A stretch of DNA of 64,000 nucleotides from Aquimarina algiphila (GTDB lineage Bacteria > Bacteroidota > Bacteroidia > Flavobacteriales > Flavobacteriaceae): assembly GCF_007489275.1 (NCBI RefSeq), contig NZ_VLNR01000011.1, positions 1 through 64,000 on the forward strand, in the 5' to 3' direction. Both the position numbers and the translations under genes were made by a program. Under the pieces are notes generated by a model. The model saw only the letters and a list, made by a program, of their open reading frames with translations. It ran no database searches and was not told the DNA's origin. Of the stretch, positions 42,877 to 53,262 are shown in pieces. How positions within the stretch are numbered: the stretch's first letter is position 1; each line of letters begins with the position of its first letter.

Positions 42877-44409
42877 ATGAGCAACACAAAAACTGCTAAA
42901 TCTGCTTTGATTTCTGTATTCAGTAAAGATGGATTAGCACCTATCGTAAAAAAATTAGATGAACTTAATATTACCATTTATTCTACTGGTGGAACAGAAA
43001 AATTCATTAGAGATTTAGGAGTTAATGTTATACCTGTCGAGGATGTTACTTCGTACCCTTCTATTCTTGGGGGGAGAGTTAAAACGCTTCATCCAAAAGT
43101 TTTTGGAGGAATTCTTAATCGTCAAAATAACGATAGTGATGTTGCAGAACTGGAACAATATGAGATTCCTCAAATTGATATTGTTATCGTAGACTTATAT
43201 CCTTTTGAAAAGACCGTAGCTTCTGGAGCTCCAGAACAAGATATTATTGAGAAAATAGATATTGGAGGAATTTCTCTAATTAGAGCAGCTGCCAAAAATT
43301 TTGCTGATGTTACTTGTGTTGCTTCTGTTGATGATTATTCAGAATTTTTGTCTGTTATTTCAGAAGGAAACGGAAATATTTCTATAGAAGATCGTAAACG
43401 TTTTGCTGCCAAAGCTTTTAATGTATCTTCTCACTATGACTCTGCAATATTTAATTATTTTAATAGTGATCATGAAATAGCTTCTCTTAAAATAAGTGAA
43501 ACCAAAGGAAAAGTATTACGATATGGTGAAAACCCACATCAAAAAGGATTTTTCTTTGGGGATTTTGAAGCTATGTTCGACAAAGTACATGGTAAAGAAT
43601 TATCGTATAACAACTTACTTGATGTAGACGCTGCAGTAAATCTAATGAATGAATTCAAAAATGACGCACCTACATTTGCAATATTAAAACATAATAATGC
43701 CTGTGGTTTAGCACAAAGAGAAACTATTCTTCAAGCTTATATTGATGCATTAGCAGGCGATCCTGTTTCTGCTTTTGGAGGAATCCTAATTAGTAATACC
43801 GAGATCGATAAAAACACTGCTGACGAAATTCATAAACTTTTCTGTGAAGTGGTGATCGCTCCTTCTTTTAGTGATGAAGCTATAGAAATACTTAAAGGAA
43901 AGAAAAATAGAATCATTTTAGTACAAAAAGAAATCGATTTACCAAAAATGCAAGTACGATCTTGTCTTAATGGTGCTTTGCTTCAAGACAAGGATCTTAA
44001 AACGGATGCCAAATCAGATTTGAGTACTGTAACAAAGACCGCTCCTACTTCTGATCAAATCGAAGATCTTCTTTTTGCCTCAAAAATCTGTAAACATACT
44101 AAATCAAATACTATAGTTTTTACTAAGGGTAAACAATTATTAGCAAGCGGAACAGGACAAACTTCTAGAGTTGATGCACTTAAGCAATCTATAGAAAAAG
44201 CAAAATCATTTAATTTTGATCTTAATGGTGCGGTAATGGCTAGTGATGCATTTTTCCCATTCCCTGATTGTGTAGAGATAGCAGACCATGCAGGCATAAA
44301 AGCTGTGATTCAACCAGGTGGTTCTATAAAGGATCAATTGAGCATTGAATACTGTGATCAAAACGGAATTGCAATGGTTATGACCGGAACACGCCATTTT
44401 AAACATTAA
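42877..44409 (+). CDS. purH: Bifunctional AICAR transformylase/IMP cyclohydrolase
   Basis: A 510-residue enzyme for the last two steps of purine synthesis. The N-terminal MGS-like IMP cyclohydrolase domain contains SVFSKDGLAPIVKKL and GGRVKTLHPKVFGGIL. The C-terminal AICARFT domain has the KHNNACGLA motif and ASDAFFPFPDCVEIADHAG. The end is the usual GTRHFKH. A strong class promoter precedes it. It is followed 44 bp later by mreB, an order that I recall from other Flavobacteria. Confidence 0.97.
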   Translation: MSNTKTAKSALISVFSKDGLAPIVKKLDELNITIYSTGGTEKFIRDLGVNVIPVEDVTSYPSILGGRVKTLHPKVFGGILNRQNNDSDVAELEQYEIPQIDIVIVDLYPFEKTVASGAPEQDIIEKIDIGGISLIRAAAKNFADVTCVASVDDYSEFLSVISEGNGNISIEDRKRFAAKAFNVSSHYDSAIFNYFNSDHEIASLKISETKGKVLRYGENPHQKGFFFGDFEAMFDKVHGKELSYNNLLDVDAAVNLMNEFKNDAPTFAILKHNNACGLAQRETILQAYIDALAGDPVSAFGGILISNTEIDKNTADEIHKLFCEVVIAPSFSDEAIEILKGKKNRIILVQKEIDLPKMQVRSCLNGALLQDKDLKTDAKSDLSTVTKTAPTSDQIEDLLFASKICKHTKSNTIVFTKGKQLLASGTGQTSRVDALKQSIEKAKSFNFDLNGAVMASDAFFPFPDCVEIADHAGIKAVIQPGGSIKDQLSIEYCDQNGIAMVMTGTRHFKH

Positions 44410-44453
44410 TTTTATTACATTTACTGAATTTTAACCCCTTTTTTTGACTTTTT

Positions 44454-45482
44454 ATGGGATTTTTTGACTTCTTTACCGAAGAGATTGCAATAGATTTAGG
44501 TACCGCTAACACATTAGTAATTCATAATGACAAAGTCGTAGTGGATAGTCCCTCTATTGTAGCCAGAGATATTATGACTGGTAAAATTATTGCTGCTGGA
44601 AAAGAGGCGGCTATGATGCAAGGAAAAACTCATGAGAATATCAAAACTATCCGACCATTAAAAGATGGAGTAATCGCAGATTTTGATGCCAGTGAGAAAA
44701 TGATAAGTATGTTTATCAAAGATATCCCGGCATTAAAGAAAAAACTCTTTGCTCCTGCTCTGCGTATGGTAATCTGTATTCCTTCTGGGATTACTGAAGT
44801 AGAAATGCGAGCCGTAAAAGAAAGTGCAGAACGCGTAAATGGTAAAGAAGTATATCTTATTCATGAACCTATGGCTGCCGCAATTGGTATAGGAGTTGAC
44901 ATTATGCAACCTAAAGGAAATATGATTGTAGATATAGGAGGAGGTACAACAGAAATTGCTGTTATTGCTCTAGGAGGAATTGTTTGTGATAAATCTGTAA
45001 AGATTGCAGGGGATGTATTTACTAATGATATTATATATTACATGCGTACACAACATAATTTATATGTTGGGGAACGTACTGCTGAAAAAATAAAAATACA
45101 AATTGGTGCTGCTACAGAAGATCTTGAGTTACCACCAGAAGAAATGAATGTCCAAGGACGTGATCTACTCACAGGAAAACCAAAACAAGTTCAAATTTCT
45201 TTTAGAGAAATGGCTAAGGCACTAGATAAATCTATTTTACGAATCGAAGATGCAGTAATGGAAACTTTATCACAAACACCGCCAGAACTTGCAGCAGACA
45301 TATACAATACAGGAATATATCTTGCCGGAGGAGGTTCTATGCTTCGAGGGCTGGATAAACGTTTATCACAAAAAACTGATTTACCTGTTTATATAGCAGA
45401 AGACCCATTAAGAGCAGTTGTAAGAGGAACAGGAATTACACTTAAAAATCTAAACAGGTATAAAAGTGTACTTATCAAATAG
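44454..45482 (+). CDS. mreB: Rod-shape actin-like protein MreB
   Basis: A 342-residue actin homologue with phosphate-1 (IDLGTANTLV), phosphate-2 (VDIGGGTTEIAVIALGG) and adenosine (YLAGGGSMLRGLD) motifs. It polymerises under the membrane and guides cell-wall synthesis with MreC, MreD, RodA and PBP2, all encoded next. Probably co-transcribed with purH or from its own promoter. Confidence 0.97.
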   Translation: MGFFDFFTEEIAIDLGTANTLVIHNDKVVVDSPSIVARDIMTGKIIAAGKEAAMMQGKTHENIKTIRPLKDGVIADFDASEKMISMFIKDIPALKKKLFAPALRMVICIPSGITEVEMRAVKESAERVNGKEVYLIHEPMAAAIGIGVDIMQPKGNMIVDIGGGTTEIAVIALGGIVCDKSVKIAGDVFTNDIIYYMRTQHNLYVGERTAEKIKIQIGAATEDLELPPEEMNVQGRDLLTGKPKQVQISFREMAKALDKSILRIEDAVMETLSQTPPELAADIYNTGIYLAGGGSMLRGLDKRLSQKTDLPVYIAEDPLRAVVRGTGITLKNLNRYKSVLIK

Positions 45483-45617
45483 TATTTTTAAAAAAATATG
45501 ACCTGAAATATACCTAAATTTCTGATTTTACGTTATCCTGCTTTAATATTTATTAAGTAAAGGCAAAAGCCACTTATAACAGTACGTTTAACTAAAGAGA
45601 TTATCACACGCTAAAGT

Positions 45618-46430
45618 ATGCAGCAGATTATTAATTTTTTAATAAAGAATAAACATTCTCTGCTATTTCTTTTGTTATTATTTTTATCCTTAGTCCTGAC
45701 AATTCAATCTCATTCTTATCACAAAAGTAAGTTCGTAAGCTCTACGAATTTTTTAAGTGGAGGGTTATATGGCTGGCAACATTCGATAACTAATTATTTT
45801 GGACTAAAACAGGAAAACAAAAGATTACTAGAAGAAAATGAATGGCTACATAACCAGCTTAGTGCATTAGGTGTAGATTCTATTGTAAAACGAGAGATAG
45901 ATACAATATCATTTGATAAACCTTATACGTATACCAAAGCCAGAGTAATCAAAAATGATTATAGTAAGATTGATAATTATATTCTTATTGATAAAGGAGA
46001 AAAAGATAGCATTTTTCCTGATATGGGAATAATAACAGATAAAGGTATCATAGGGATTGTAGAAAATACTTCAAAAAACTATAGTAGAGTCATCTCTATT
46101 CTTAATAGTAATTCCCGAATTAATGCTGGCTTAAAAAAATCTAATCAATATGGTTCTTTAACCTGGAATGGAAAAGATCCAAATATTGTACAATTAGAGA
46201 CTATTCCGAGGCAAGCTATTTTTAAAGAAGGAGATACTATTATTACACATGGTCGTTCGACCATTTTCCCTAAAGGAATCGGAATTGGAACAATTTCAAA
46301 CTACAAGTTAAATCAAAACAAAAGCTACTACTTAATCGATGTTAAACTATTTAATGACATGAGTAATATTGGTTTTGTATATGCCATAAAAAGTAGAGAT
46401 ATAGAAGAAATTAAAAGTTTAGAAAACTAA
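45618..46430 (+). CDS. mreC: Rod-shape determining protein MreC
   Basis: A 270-residue protein with one N-terminal TM helix (about 12-30), a coiled coil (NKRLLEENEWLHNQL) and the MreC beta domain with GIITDKGIIGIVENTSKNYS and SLTWNGKDPNIVQLETIPRQ. It links MreB to PBP2 in the periplasm. It lies 4 bp before mreD. Confidence 0.94.
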   Translation: MQQIINFLIKNKHSLLFLLLLFLSLVLTIQSHSYHKSKFVSSTNFLSGGLYGWQHSITNYFGLKQENKRLLEENEWLHNQLSALGVDSIVKREIDTISFDKPYTYTKARVIKNDYSKIDNYILIDKGEKDSIFPDMGIITDKGIIGIVENTSKNYSRVISILNSNSRINAGLKKSNQYGSLTWNGKDPNIVQLETIPRQAIFKEGDTIITHGRSTIFPKGIGIGTISNYKLNQNKSYYLIDVKLFNDMSNIGFVYAIKSRDIEEIKSLEN

Positions 46431-46434
46431 ATTT

Positions 46435-46941
46435 ATGAATAGGGATACACTATTACATATTGTGAGGTTTATAGTTTTAGTTTTGGTTCAGGTAACGATT
46501 CTAAACCATATTAATTTCTTAGGGTTCCTTAACCCTTATATTTATATTATTTTCATACTCCTTGCTCCTATAAACATCAACAAAAGTCTTTTCCTCGTTA
46601 TAAGTTTCATATTAGGGTTAATCATAGATATGTTTGGAGATTCTGGAGGTGTACATGCAGCCGCTTGCCTTGTCATTGCATTTTTTAGACCAGTAGCATT
46701 GCGATCTGTTTTTGGGCTTAGTTACGAGTTCCAAACAGTAAAACTAAGTCAAGTTGGATTCGGAGAACGATTTGCCTATGTGATCCTGATGGTTTTAACA
46801 CATCATATTGTACTTTTTTCATTAGAAATTTTTAACTTCTCTCACATACTATTGATCGTAAAAAAAACGTTATTCTCTAGTTTATTCACAATAGTGATTA
46901 CCATGCTAGTTCTGGTGTTGTTTAGAAGAAATGATTCATGA
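46435..46941 (+). CDS. mreD: Rod-shape determining protein MreD
   Basis: A 168-residue protein with about five TM helices, including FLVISFILGLIIDMFGDSGG, typical of MreD. It is 4 bp from mreC and overlaps the PBP2 gene by 4 bp (ATGA), so translation is coupled. It is a membrane subunit of the elongasome. Confidence 0.9.
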   Translation: MNRDTLLHIVRFIVLVLVQVTILNHINFLGFLNPYIYIIFILLAPININKSLFLVISFILGLIIDMFGDSGGVHAAACLVIAFFRPVALRSVFGLSYEFQTVKLSQVGFGERFAYVILMVLTHHIVLFSLEIFNFSHILLIVKKTLFSSLFTIVITMLVLVLFRRNDS

Positions 46942-48809
46942 GAAAGTTATTACTATACCTTATAATTGTAACTACCGGTGTTGTATTTATTGCAAGGCTT
47001 TTTTACTTGCAGATTTATAATACTTCGTTTGCTTCATTATCAGAAGATAATGCAATTAAAGTAATTTACGATTACCCTCAAAGAGGAGCAATCTATGACA
47101 GAAACGGAAGGTTACTTGTAACTAACCAACCATCATATGATGTAATGGTTATACCAAGAGAGTTAAAACCTTTTGACACATTAGAGTTTTGTTCTATTCT
47201 TAATATCAGTAAAGACAAGCTTATAAAAAGTCTTAAAAAAGCAAGAGTTTATTCTCCAAGGGTACCCTCAATAATTGTCCCTCAATTAACAAAAGATGAA
47301 TATGCTTATCTGCAGGAAAAAATGCGGAAATTTGAAGGTTTTTATATTCAAAAACGTTCATTGCGAGATTACCAAACCGAAGATGCTGCAAATGTATTGG
47401 GTTATATAGGAGAGGTGAATGAAGCATTGATTCAGAAAAACCCTTATTATCTCTCAGGTGATCTTATAGGTATTGATGGTGTAGAAAAACAGTATGAAAA
47501 TTATCTTAGAGGAGTTAAAGGAGTAAAGCGTATCCAAAAAGATAGGTTCAACAGAGATATGGGAGCTTACAAAGAAGGAAAATTTGATACCTTACCCGTA
47601 AACGGAAAAGATCTTACGGTTACTCTTGACACAAAACTTCAGGCATATGGGCGCTTGCTTATGAAAAATAAACGAGGAGGTATTGTGGCTCTCGAACCAT
47701 CGACAGGAGAAATATTAGCTCTTGTTACAGCTCCAAGTTATAAACCTGAACTACTTGTAGGAAGAAAAAGATCTCCAAATTTTACTAAATTAGTGTATGA
47801 CACTATTGCCATTCCTTTATTTGATAGAGGACTAAAAGCAGAATATCCACCTGGTTCACCATTCAAAACCATAAATGCATTAATAGGATTACAGGAAGAT
47901 GTAATTGACACTAGAGAAAGTGTTTCTTGCAGAATGGGATATTATTATGGAAAAAGAGGTCAAAAACTAGGGTGTCATTCTCACAGGAGCCCTTTAAGCA
48001 TGATTCCCGGAATTTCAAATTCTTGTAATGCGTATTTTGCTACAGTGTATAGAAGAATTATCGAAAAATATGACACCCCGCAGGAAGGTATAGATAATTG
48101 GAAAAAACATGTGCAAAGTTTTGGGTTAGGAAATTATCTGGGAAACGATTTACCAGCTGGGAGACCCGGTAAAGTACCTTCTTCTGAATATTATAATAAA
48201 ATCTATCAATATCCAACTTATAAATGGTATGCTTCAGCAACATTATCTAATGCCATAGGACAGGGAGAAGTATTAGCAACTCCAATCCAGTTGGCTAATA
48301 TGACTGCTGCAATTGCCAATAGAGGTTATTATTTCACTCCTCACATTATAAAAGCAATAGATGGTAAGCCCATAGAAAATGAAAACTATACTGTACCAAA
48401 AATTACAACAATTGACAAAGAGCATTTTGAACCTGTAATTGAAGGAATGTATCAAGTATATACTCAAGGTACTGCAAGTTCTTTACAAGTAGAAGGAATA
48501 GAAATTTGTGGAAAAACTGGTACTGCCGAAAATTTTACCAAAATAGACGGAAAAAAAACACAACTTACAGATCACTCTGTATTTATTGCATTCGCCCCTA
48601 AAAACAATCCTAAAATTGCAATTGCAGTCTTTGTAGAGAATGGATATTGGGGTGCTAGATATGCAGGAAAAATAGCTTCTTTAATGATAGAACAGCATAT
48701 AAATGGTAGTATTACCAGAACTGATTTAGAAAAATGGCTTCTCACTCATAGTCTCGAAGAGGAATATGCAAAACCTTATAGTGGCGAACCTTTTAAAATT
48801 AATCAATAA
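46938..48809 (+). CDS. mrdA: Penicillin-binding protein 2 (elongasome transpeptidase)
   Basis: A 623-residue class B PBP with an N-terminal TM anchor, the pedestal domain (YPQRGAIYDRNGRLLVTNQP, YIGEVNEA) and the transpeptidase domain. Active-site motifs: SPFK with catalytic Ser near residue 306, SCN (ISNSCNAYF) and KTG (CGKTGTAENF). It crosslinks peptidoglycan during elongation. It overlaps rodA by 1 bp, the usual pairing. Confidence 0.96.
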   Translation: MRKLLLYLIIVTTGVVFIARLFYLQIYNTSFASLSEDNAIKVIYDYPQRGAIYDRNGRLLVTNQPSYDVMVIPRELKPFDTLEFCSILNISKDKLIKSLKKARVYSPRVPSIIVPQLTKDEYAYLQEKMRKFEGFYIQKRSLRDYQTEDAANVLGYIGEVNEALIQKNPYYLSGDLIGIDGVEKQYENYLRGVKGVKRIQKDRFNRDMGAYKEGKFDTLPVNGKDLTVTLDTKLQAYGRLLMKNKRGGIVALEPSTGEILALVTAPSYKPELLVGRKRSPNFTKLVYDTIAIPLFDRGLKAEYPPGSPFKTINALIGLQEDVIDTRESVSCRMGYYYGKRGQKLGCHSHRSPLSMIPGISNSCNAYFATVYRRIIEKYDTPQEGIDNWKKHVQSFGLGNYLGNDLPAGRPGKVPSSEYYNKIYQYPTYKWYASATLSNAIGQGEVLATPIQLANMTAAIANRGYYFTPHIIKAIDGKPIENENYTVPKITTIDKEHFEPVIEGMYQVYTQGTASSLQVEGIEICGKTGTAENFTKIDGKKTQLTDHSVFIAFAPKNNPKIAIAVFVENGYWGARYAGKIASLMIEQHINGSITRTDLEKWLLTHSLEEEYAKPYSGEPFKINQ

Positions 48810-50062
48810 TGGCAAAATCCAGTGTAGCTGCTATAGATTGGATAACGGTCCTATTATTTTTACTTCTAGTTGGGTTTGGATGGGGAAATATCTATTCTGC
48901 ATCTTATGAAAATGAAGCGTTCTCTTTTACAGATTTTTCTGAAGTATATGTAAAACAAGGGTATTGGATTTTACTTAGTATAGTTTTGATTGTTATTACT
49001 CAAGCGGTAGAAGTAAAATTTTATGAACGATTCGCCGGATTAATTTATGTAATATCCTTGCTCTCTCTTTTAGGTCTTTTTGTACTCGGTAAAAACATAA
49101 ACGGCGCTACATCCTGGTATGCTTTTGGACCAGTTGGATTACAGCCTTCAGAATTTGCAAAGTCATGCACTGCTTTGGCATTAGCCAAATATTTAAGTGA
49201 CATGCAAACCAATATTAATCTACTTGGACACCAGGTAAGAGCATTTTTGATTATAGCAATACCCGCTGTAATTATTATACCTCAACCTGACCCCGGAAGT
49301 GCATTAATATACGCTGCCTTTTTCTTTCCTTTATACAGAGAAGGGTTAGCTGCAATATATCTTATTGTAGGAGCTTCTGCTGCCGCATTATTCATTCTAA
49401 CTCTGCTTTTTAATCCTATTTGGGTAGTGCTTGCTATCGCCACAGTTATGCTATTGATATTAATTAAAAATAGAAAACAAAAACCCAAATACTCAAGGTA
49501 TCTCCTTACAATTATCGTAGTAACTGGCTTCTGTTTTTCTGTAAACTATATTTTCAATAATGTATTCGAACAACGACATAGAGATCGATTTAATATTGTA
49601 TTAGGTAAGGAAGTAGATACAAAAGGAATTGGATATAACACCAACCAAAGTGAAATCGCAATAGGTAGTGGTGGCTGGGTTGGCAAAGGATGGAAAGAAG
49701 GAACGCAAACCAAAGGTGGTTTTGTACCAGAACAGCATACAGATTATATATTTAGCACGGTTGGAGAAGAATGGGGTTTCCTTGGAGCAACTTTGGTTAT
49801 CATTTTGTTTATTTCATTATTAATTAGACTTATTCATTTAGCAGAAAGGCAAAAAACACAATTTAGCCGTGTGTACGGCTATAGTGTTATTGGTATCTTA
49901 TTTATTCACTTTGCTATTAATGTTGGTATGGTTACAGGACTAATGCCAACCATTGGAATTCCCCTTCCATTTTTTAGCTATGGAGGATCGGGATTATGGG
50001 GATTCACCATTTTACTTTTTATTTTTATTAAACTAGACTCCAATAGAGTTAATGAGTGGTAA
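48809..50062 (+). CDS. rodA: Rod-shape peptidoglycan polymerase RodA
   Basis: A 417-residue SEDS-family membrane glycosyltransferase with about ten TM helices. Family motifs: GATSWYAFGPVGLQPSEFAK, PQPDPGSALIYAAFFF, HTDYIFSTVGEEWGFLG and PFFSYGGSG. Together with PBP2 it polymerises and crosslinks the lateral wall. It ends directly against the convergent nuclease gene, with no gap. Confidence 0.96.
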   Translation: MAKSSVAAIDWITVLLFLLLVGFGWGNIYSASYENEAFSFTDFSEVYVKQGYWILLSIVLIVITQAVEVKFYERFAGLIYVISLLSLLGLFVLGKNINGATSWYAFGPVGLQPSEFAKSCTALALAKYLSDMQTNINLLGHQVRAFLIIAIPAVIIIPQPDPGSALIYAAFFFPLYREGLAAIYLIVGASAAALFILTLLFNPIWVVLAIATVMLLILIKNRKQKPKYSRYLLTIIVVTGFCFSVNYIFNNVFEQRHRDRFNIVLGKEVDTKGIGYNTNQSEIAIGSGGWVGKGWKEGTQTKGGFVPEQHTDYIFSTVGEEWGFLGATLVIILFISLLIRLIHLAERQKTQFSRVYGYSVIGILFIHFAINVGMVTGLMPTIGIPLPFFSYGGSGLWGFTILLFIFIKLDSNRVNEW

Positions 50063-50857
50063 TTAAAATTTCCAACCTTTTGTACCCGAAGAAGCTTCTA
50101 ATTGATTTTCTATTTTATCATCTAACTGTGGAAAAAAATCTATTCCGGTTAGCTTTTCGATTTTATCAACCGGTACAACAAATTGCTTCAAAGATGTATT
50201 AGACTTCTTGTGAGGCATTAAAAAAGCAATCATTTTGGAGTTTTTTGCATTTTCCTTTAATATAACTTTGTAAAAATATCTTGGTACAGATACAGCTTCA
50301 TAACCAATATCATCCAGATCATCAGATAACACTCCCCCAGTAACCACGTAGACTCCATCATATAGTTGCGCCCAATATCTAGTTTTTTGTTCTAAGGCAT
50401 TCCATATACCGCTATTAAATTCACGATTCTGTGGACTCACATTTGAAGTAAAAAATGTTTCCTCAAAAGCTTCATAAGTAAATCTCCTGTCTCCTGCGGG
50501 GCATAAGTGCCCTCTTTCATAGCCAGATTTTTTATAATTACGCCAATCTGCAGAAGATGATCTCACTTTTTTATCCTGTTTGAAATATGGTCGTTTAAAA
50601 TTGTTATCTGACAAATGTTCTTTTTTTAATTCGTAAGCAACCCACTCCGCCTGTTCGTGCTTTTCAGAATACGATAATGAATAGTGATCATGAGTTATTA
50701 TAGCCCCTGTAGTAGATGTCGGTAAGTAAAAAAAACCATACTCAGATACACCATCTCCATTTTGTTCTGTCGTATACTCTCCTTCATACTGCTCGACGTA
50801 GTAAAATCCAATAGTAACAATAATAATTAATATAGGGTAAAGATATTTTCTTTTCAA
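50063..50857 (-). CDS. DNA/RNA non-specific endonuclease (NucA type)
   Basis: A 264-residue protein with an N-terminal TM/signal helix (YLYPILIIIVTIGFYY) and a beta-beta-alpha-metal nuclease domain. The catalytic motif YERGHLCPAGDR has the general-base His, with the Mg-binding Asn in SNVSPQNREFNSGIWNALE. It is likely anchored to or exported across the inner membrane and degrades nucleic acids. Convergent with rodA. Confidence 0.92.
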   Translation of the reverse strand: MKRKYLYPILIIIVTIGFYYVEQYEGEYTTEQNGDGVSEYGFFYLPTSTTGAIITHDHYSLSYSEKHEQAEWVAYELKKEHLSDNNFKRPYFKQDKKVRSSSADWRNYKKSGYERGHLCPAGDRRFTYEAFEETFFTSNVSPQNREFNSGIWNALEQKTRYWAQLYDGVYVVTGGVLSDDLDDIGYEAVSVPRYFYKVILKENAKNSKMIAFLMPHKKSNTSLKQFVVPVDKIEKLTGIDFFPQLDDKIENQLEASSGTKGWKF

Positions 50858-51315
50858 TGTTTTATTTTTTAAGAAGACAAAAATAGTAAAATGATTATGT
50901 CATGTCTTTTAATTACTTCTAAAAGTAGATTACACAATTACAATCAATACTATATTTATCTATTTTCCATAATATTAAAAGAATATTTCTTTTTTTATTG
51001 AAAACTTTAACACTAATGTTCTTCTTTTTTAATTAAGTCATAAAAAAACCAATTCAACCCTGATTTACAGATAGATAACCCAACGAATCAACCCTAAAAC
51101 TATCCAAATTACGGATATACCATTGTATTTTTGAGCTATATACATATTGACATACCGTTTTTAAAGTTTTATTTTAGTGAAGTTAACTTTTGGAGGTCAA
51201 CACCCAACGGAAATTAAATTATACCTAAATCAAACAGTTACCATTTCTAGTAATCAGATAACCTTCAGTAAATTAATTTTTTACAGTTCTTAAACAAATC
51301 ATTTTTAAAAAGTCT
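50858..51315. other. 458-bp intergenic region before the second peptide locus
   Basis: No gene, RNA or repeat is supported. A TATTTTTG at 51126-51133 matches the -7 class, but a -33 element at correct spacing is missing and it lies ~180 bp before the next start. Confidence 0.45.
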
Positions 51316-52905
51316 ATGAAAAATAATATCGAAAAAATTGTTGAAACCGTTTTGGTTCAAAATCGAATAGGCAACTATGAAAAAAAAGACTTAGAACTTC
51401 AGTTACAAATACACCCTAATTACCCAAGTTTTCAATCGATTACTGATACTCTAGATTATTTTGATATCGATAATATTGCGGTAGAAGTTCCTCTAGATGC
51501 TTTGGATCAACTACCAAAAAGTTTTGTAACTCTGGTTAAAACGGCAGAATCTTCTGAAGAAATTGTCACTGCTATTAAAAAAAATCAAAATATAGAAATT
51601 AAGCACAGTAGCTTAAAGAAAAAGAAATTTACTCTTGAAGAATTTAAAGAAATTTGGATTCCCAAGGTTATTGCTGTAGAATACAATTCAAAACAAAGTC
51701 TTTTATCCAATGGGTCGTTTCTTCAGAATCTTCTTGCAATAACATTAATCGCCGGTTTAGTTTTATTAGCTATCAGTAGAGTCTGGACAATTGATCAAAT
51801 TCTTTTTCTGATTGTATCTCTTGTAGGTGTGACCTTTAGTTTTTTTGCACTTCGCGAAAGTTTAGGTATTCAATCTCAAACCATTCATCAGTTTTGTACT
51901 TCTGTTGGGAACACAAATTGTGGAGATGTCATAAATAATAACAGTGGTAAGCTCTTCAAGAATTTTTCACTTGCTGATGCTGGCATTGTATTTTTTAGCG
52001 CACTTACACTATATCAAATTTTTTATGGTTTCACCAGTGTATTGCTTATTCCAGCACTTGCAGGAATTCCATTTGTATTATATTCTATCTATTCTCAAGC
52101 TTTTATTATAAAAAAATGGTGTGCAATATGCCTTGCTATGGTAGCTGTTTCTATTGGATTAACAATAATAGCATTACGAAGCCTTCAGTTTGATATTGAT
52201 ATTTCTCAAATCTCAGGGTTTTTAATTGTTACTACATTATTTACTTCAATTTATTTATTTGCAAAGGAAAAAATGGTGGAAAACAAGACTTTTAAAGGTG
52301 ACAATTTAAAGTTAAATCACTTCAAAAGAGATAGTCAGATTTTTAACCACTTACTCAGTCTTTCAGAAAAAATAGAAGATAATTCGACTATAGAAAACGA
52401 AATCGTATTAGGTAATCCAAATGCTCCATTTAAAATCATTAGTCTTACCAACCCTATGTGTGGATATTGTAAAGATGCGTTCGAAGCTTACACTCGTACT
52501 TTAAAGGCTATGGGAGATCAATTGCAGATCATTATTCGTTTAAATGTAAAAACTGATGATCTAGAAAATAAAGCAACGCAAATAGCCTTGATTCTTTTTG
52601 ACATCTACCAAAACAAAGGAGCTGATGAATTTATAATAGCATACAACAATTGGTTTGCCGACAGAACACATAGCAAATGGATAAAAAAATATGGTCTTCC
52701 TGCAAAGAATCCAGGCTATATATCAGTTTTAGACAAACAATCAGAATGGGCAGAAAAAAACAACCTTTACTATACTCCCGCTTCACTAATAAATGACACA
52801 ATTTATCCTAAAAAGTATAGCTATTCAGAGTTTTTTCATTTTATGAATATTATGATCGAAAATCATAATGATGTTATCGAAAACCAAGAACCTGTTGAAA
52901 TTTAA
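51316..52905 (+). CDS. C39-like/VKOR/thioredoxin fusion protein
   Basis: A 529-residue membrane protein in three parts. Residues 1-135 resemble a C39 peptidase-like domain (LQIHPNYPSFQSITDTLDYF) without the catalytic Cys. Residues 140-320 are a vitamin K epoxide reductase-type domain with the loop cysteines C194 and C202 and the redox motif W268-C-A-I-C272. Residues about 350-529 form a DsbA-like thioredoxin domain with C382-G-Y-C385. It would oxidise cysteines in the periplasm and pass electrons to quinone. Three Cys-rich peptides with GG-type leaders follow at once, so it probably folds them. The substrate link is inference from adjacency. Confidence 0.85.
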   Translation: MKNNIEKIVETVLVQNRIGNYEKKDLELQLQIHPNYPSFQSITDTLDYFDIDNIAVEVPLDALDQLPKSFVTLVKTAESSEEIVTAIKKNQNIEIKHSSLKKKKFTLEEFKEIWIPKVIAVEYNSKQSLLSNGSFLQNLLAITLIAGLVLLAISRVWTIDQILFLIVSLVGVTFSFFALRESLGIQSQTIHQFCTSVGNTNCGDVINNNSGKLFKNFSLADAGIVFFSALTLYQIFYGFTSVLLIPALAGIPFVLYSIYSQAFIIKKWCAICLAMVAVSIGLTIIALRSLQFDIDISQISGFLIVTTLFTSIYLFAKEKMVENKTFKGDNLKLNHFKRDSQIFNHLLSLSEKIEDNSTIENEIVLGNPNAPFKIISLTNPMCGYCKDAFEAYTRTLKAMGDQLQIIIRLNVKTDDLENKATQIALILFDIYQNKGADEFIIAYNNWFADRTHSKWIKKYGLPAKNPGYISVLDKQSEWAEKNNLYYTPASLINDTIYPKKYSYSEFFHFMNIMIENHNDVIENQEPVEI

Positions 52906-52953
52906 TATTTAATGTAGTGTATTCAATATAGTTTAACTTAAAATCAATATAAT

Positions 52954-53160
52954 ATGTTACCAAAAATTTTGAGATTAAAAAATGTTAGACAACTTAATAA
53001 AAACCAACAACGTACCATTAAAGGAGGATTCACCCTTCCTGGATCAGATGATTGTGGATGTATTGTAATGGGACCCAGAGGTTTCTTAGAAATTATAGCT
53101 GTATCATGCAGTAGCACTTGCCCAGACGGGACCGATCCCATTGGAGGATTAGGTTTTTGA
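52954..53160 (+). CDS. Cys-containing peptide with double-glycine leader (P1)
   Basis: A 68-residue peptide. The leader MLPKILRLKNVRQLNKNQQR runs to TIKGG (residues 1-25), of the bacteriocin/ComC type with conserved Leu, basic residues and GG. The core has CGC and two further Cys (SCSSTC), and a Gly-rich end (GGLGF). It is the first of three peptide genes after the VKOR fusion. It is expected to be exported, cleaved after GG and disulfide-bonded. No modification enzyme is nearby. Confidence 0.8.
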   Translation: MLPKILRLKNVRQLNKNQQRTIKGGFTLPGSDDCGCIVMGPRGFLEIIAVSCSSTCPDGTDPIGGLGF

Positions 53161-53262
53161 CCAAAACCAAATAAGATATTGTAAGATGAACCATAGCATG
53201 TCATTTTGAATATGATGATGATTGAATTTTGATAAATATGTTAATTCTTAAAACCTAAAATT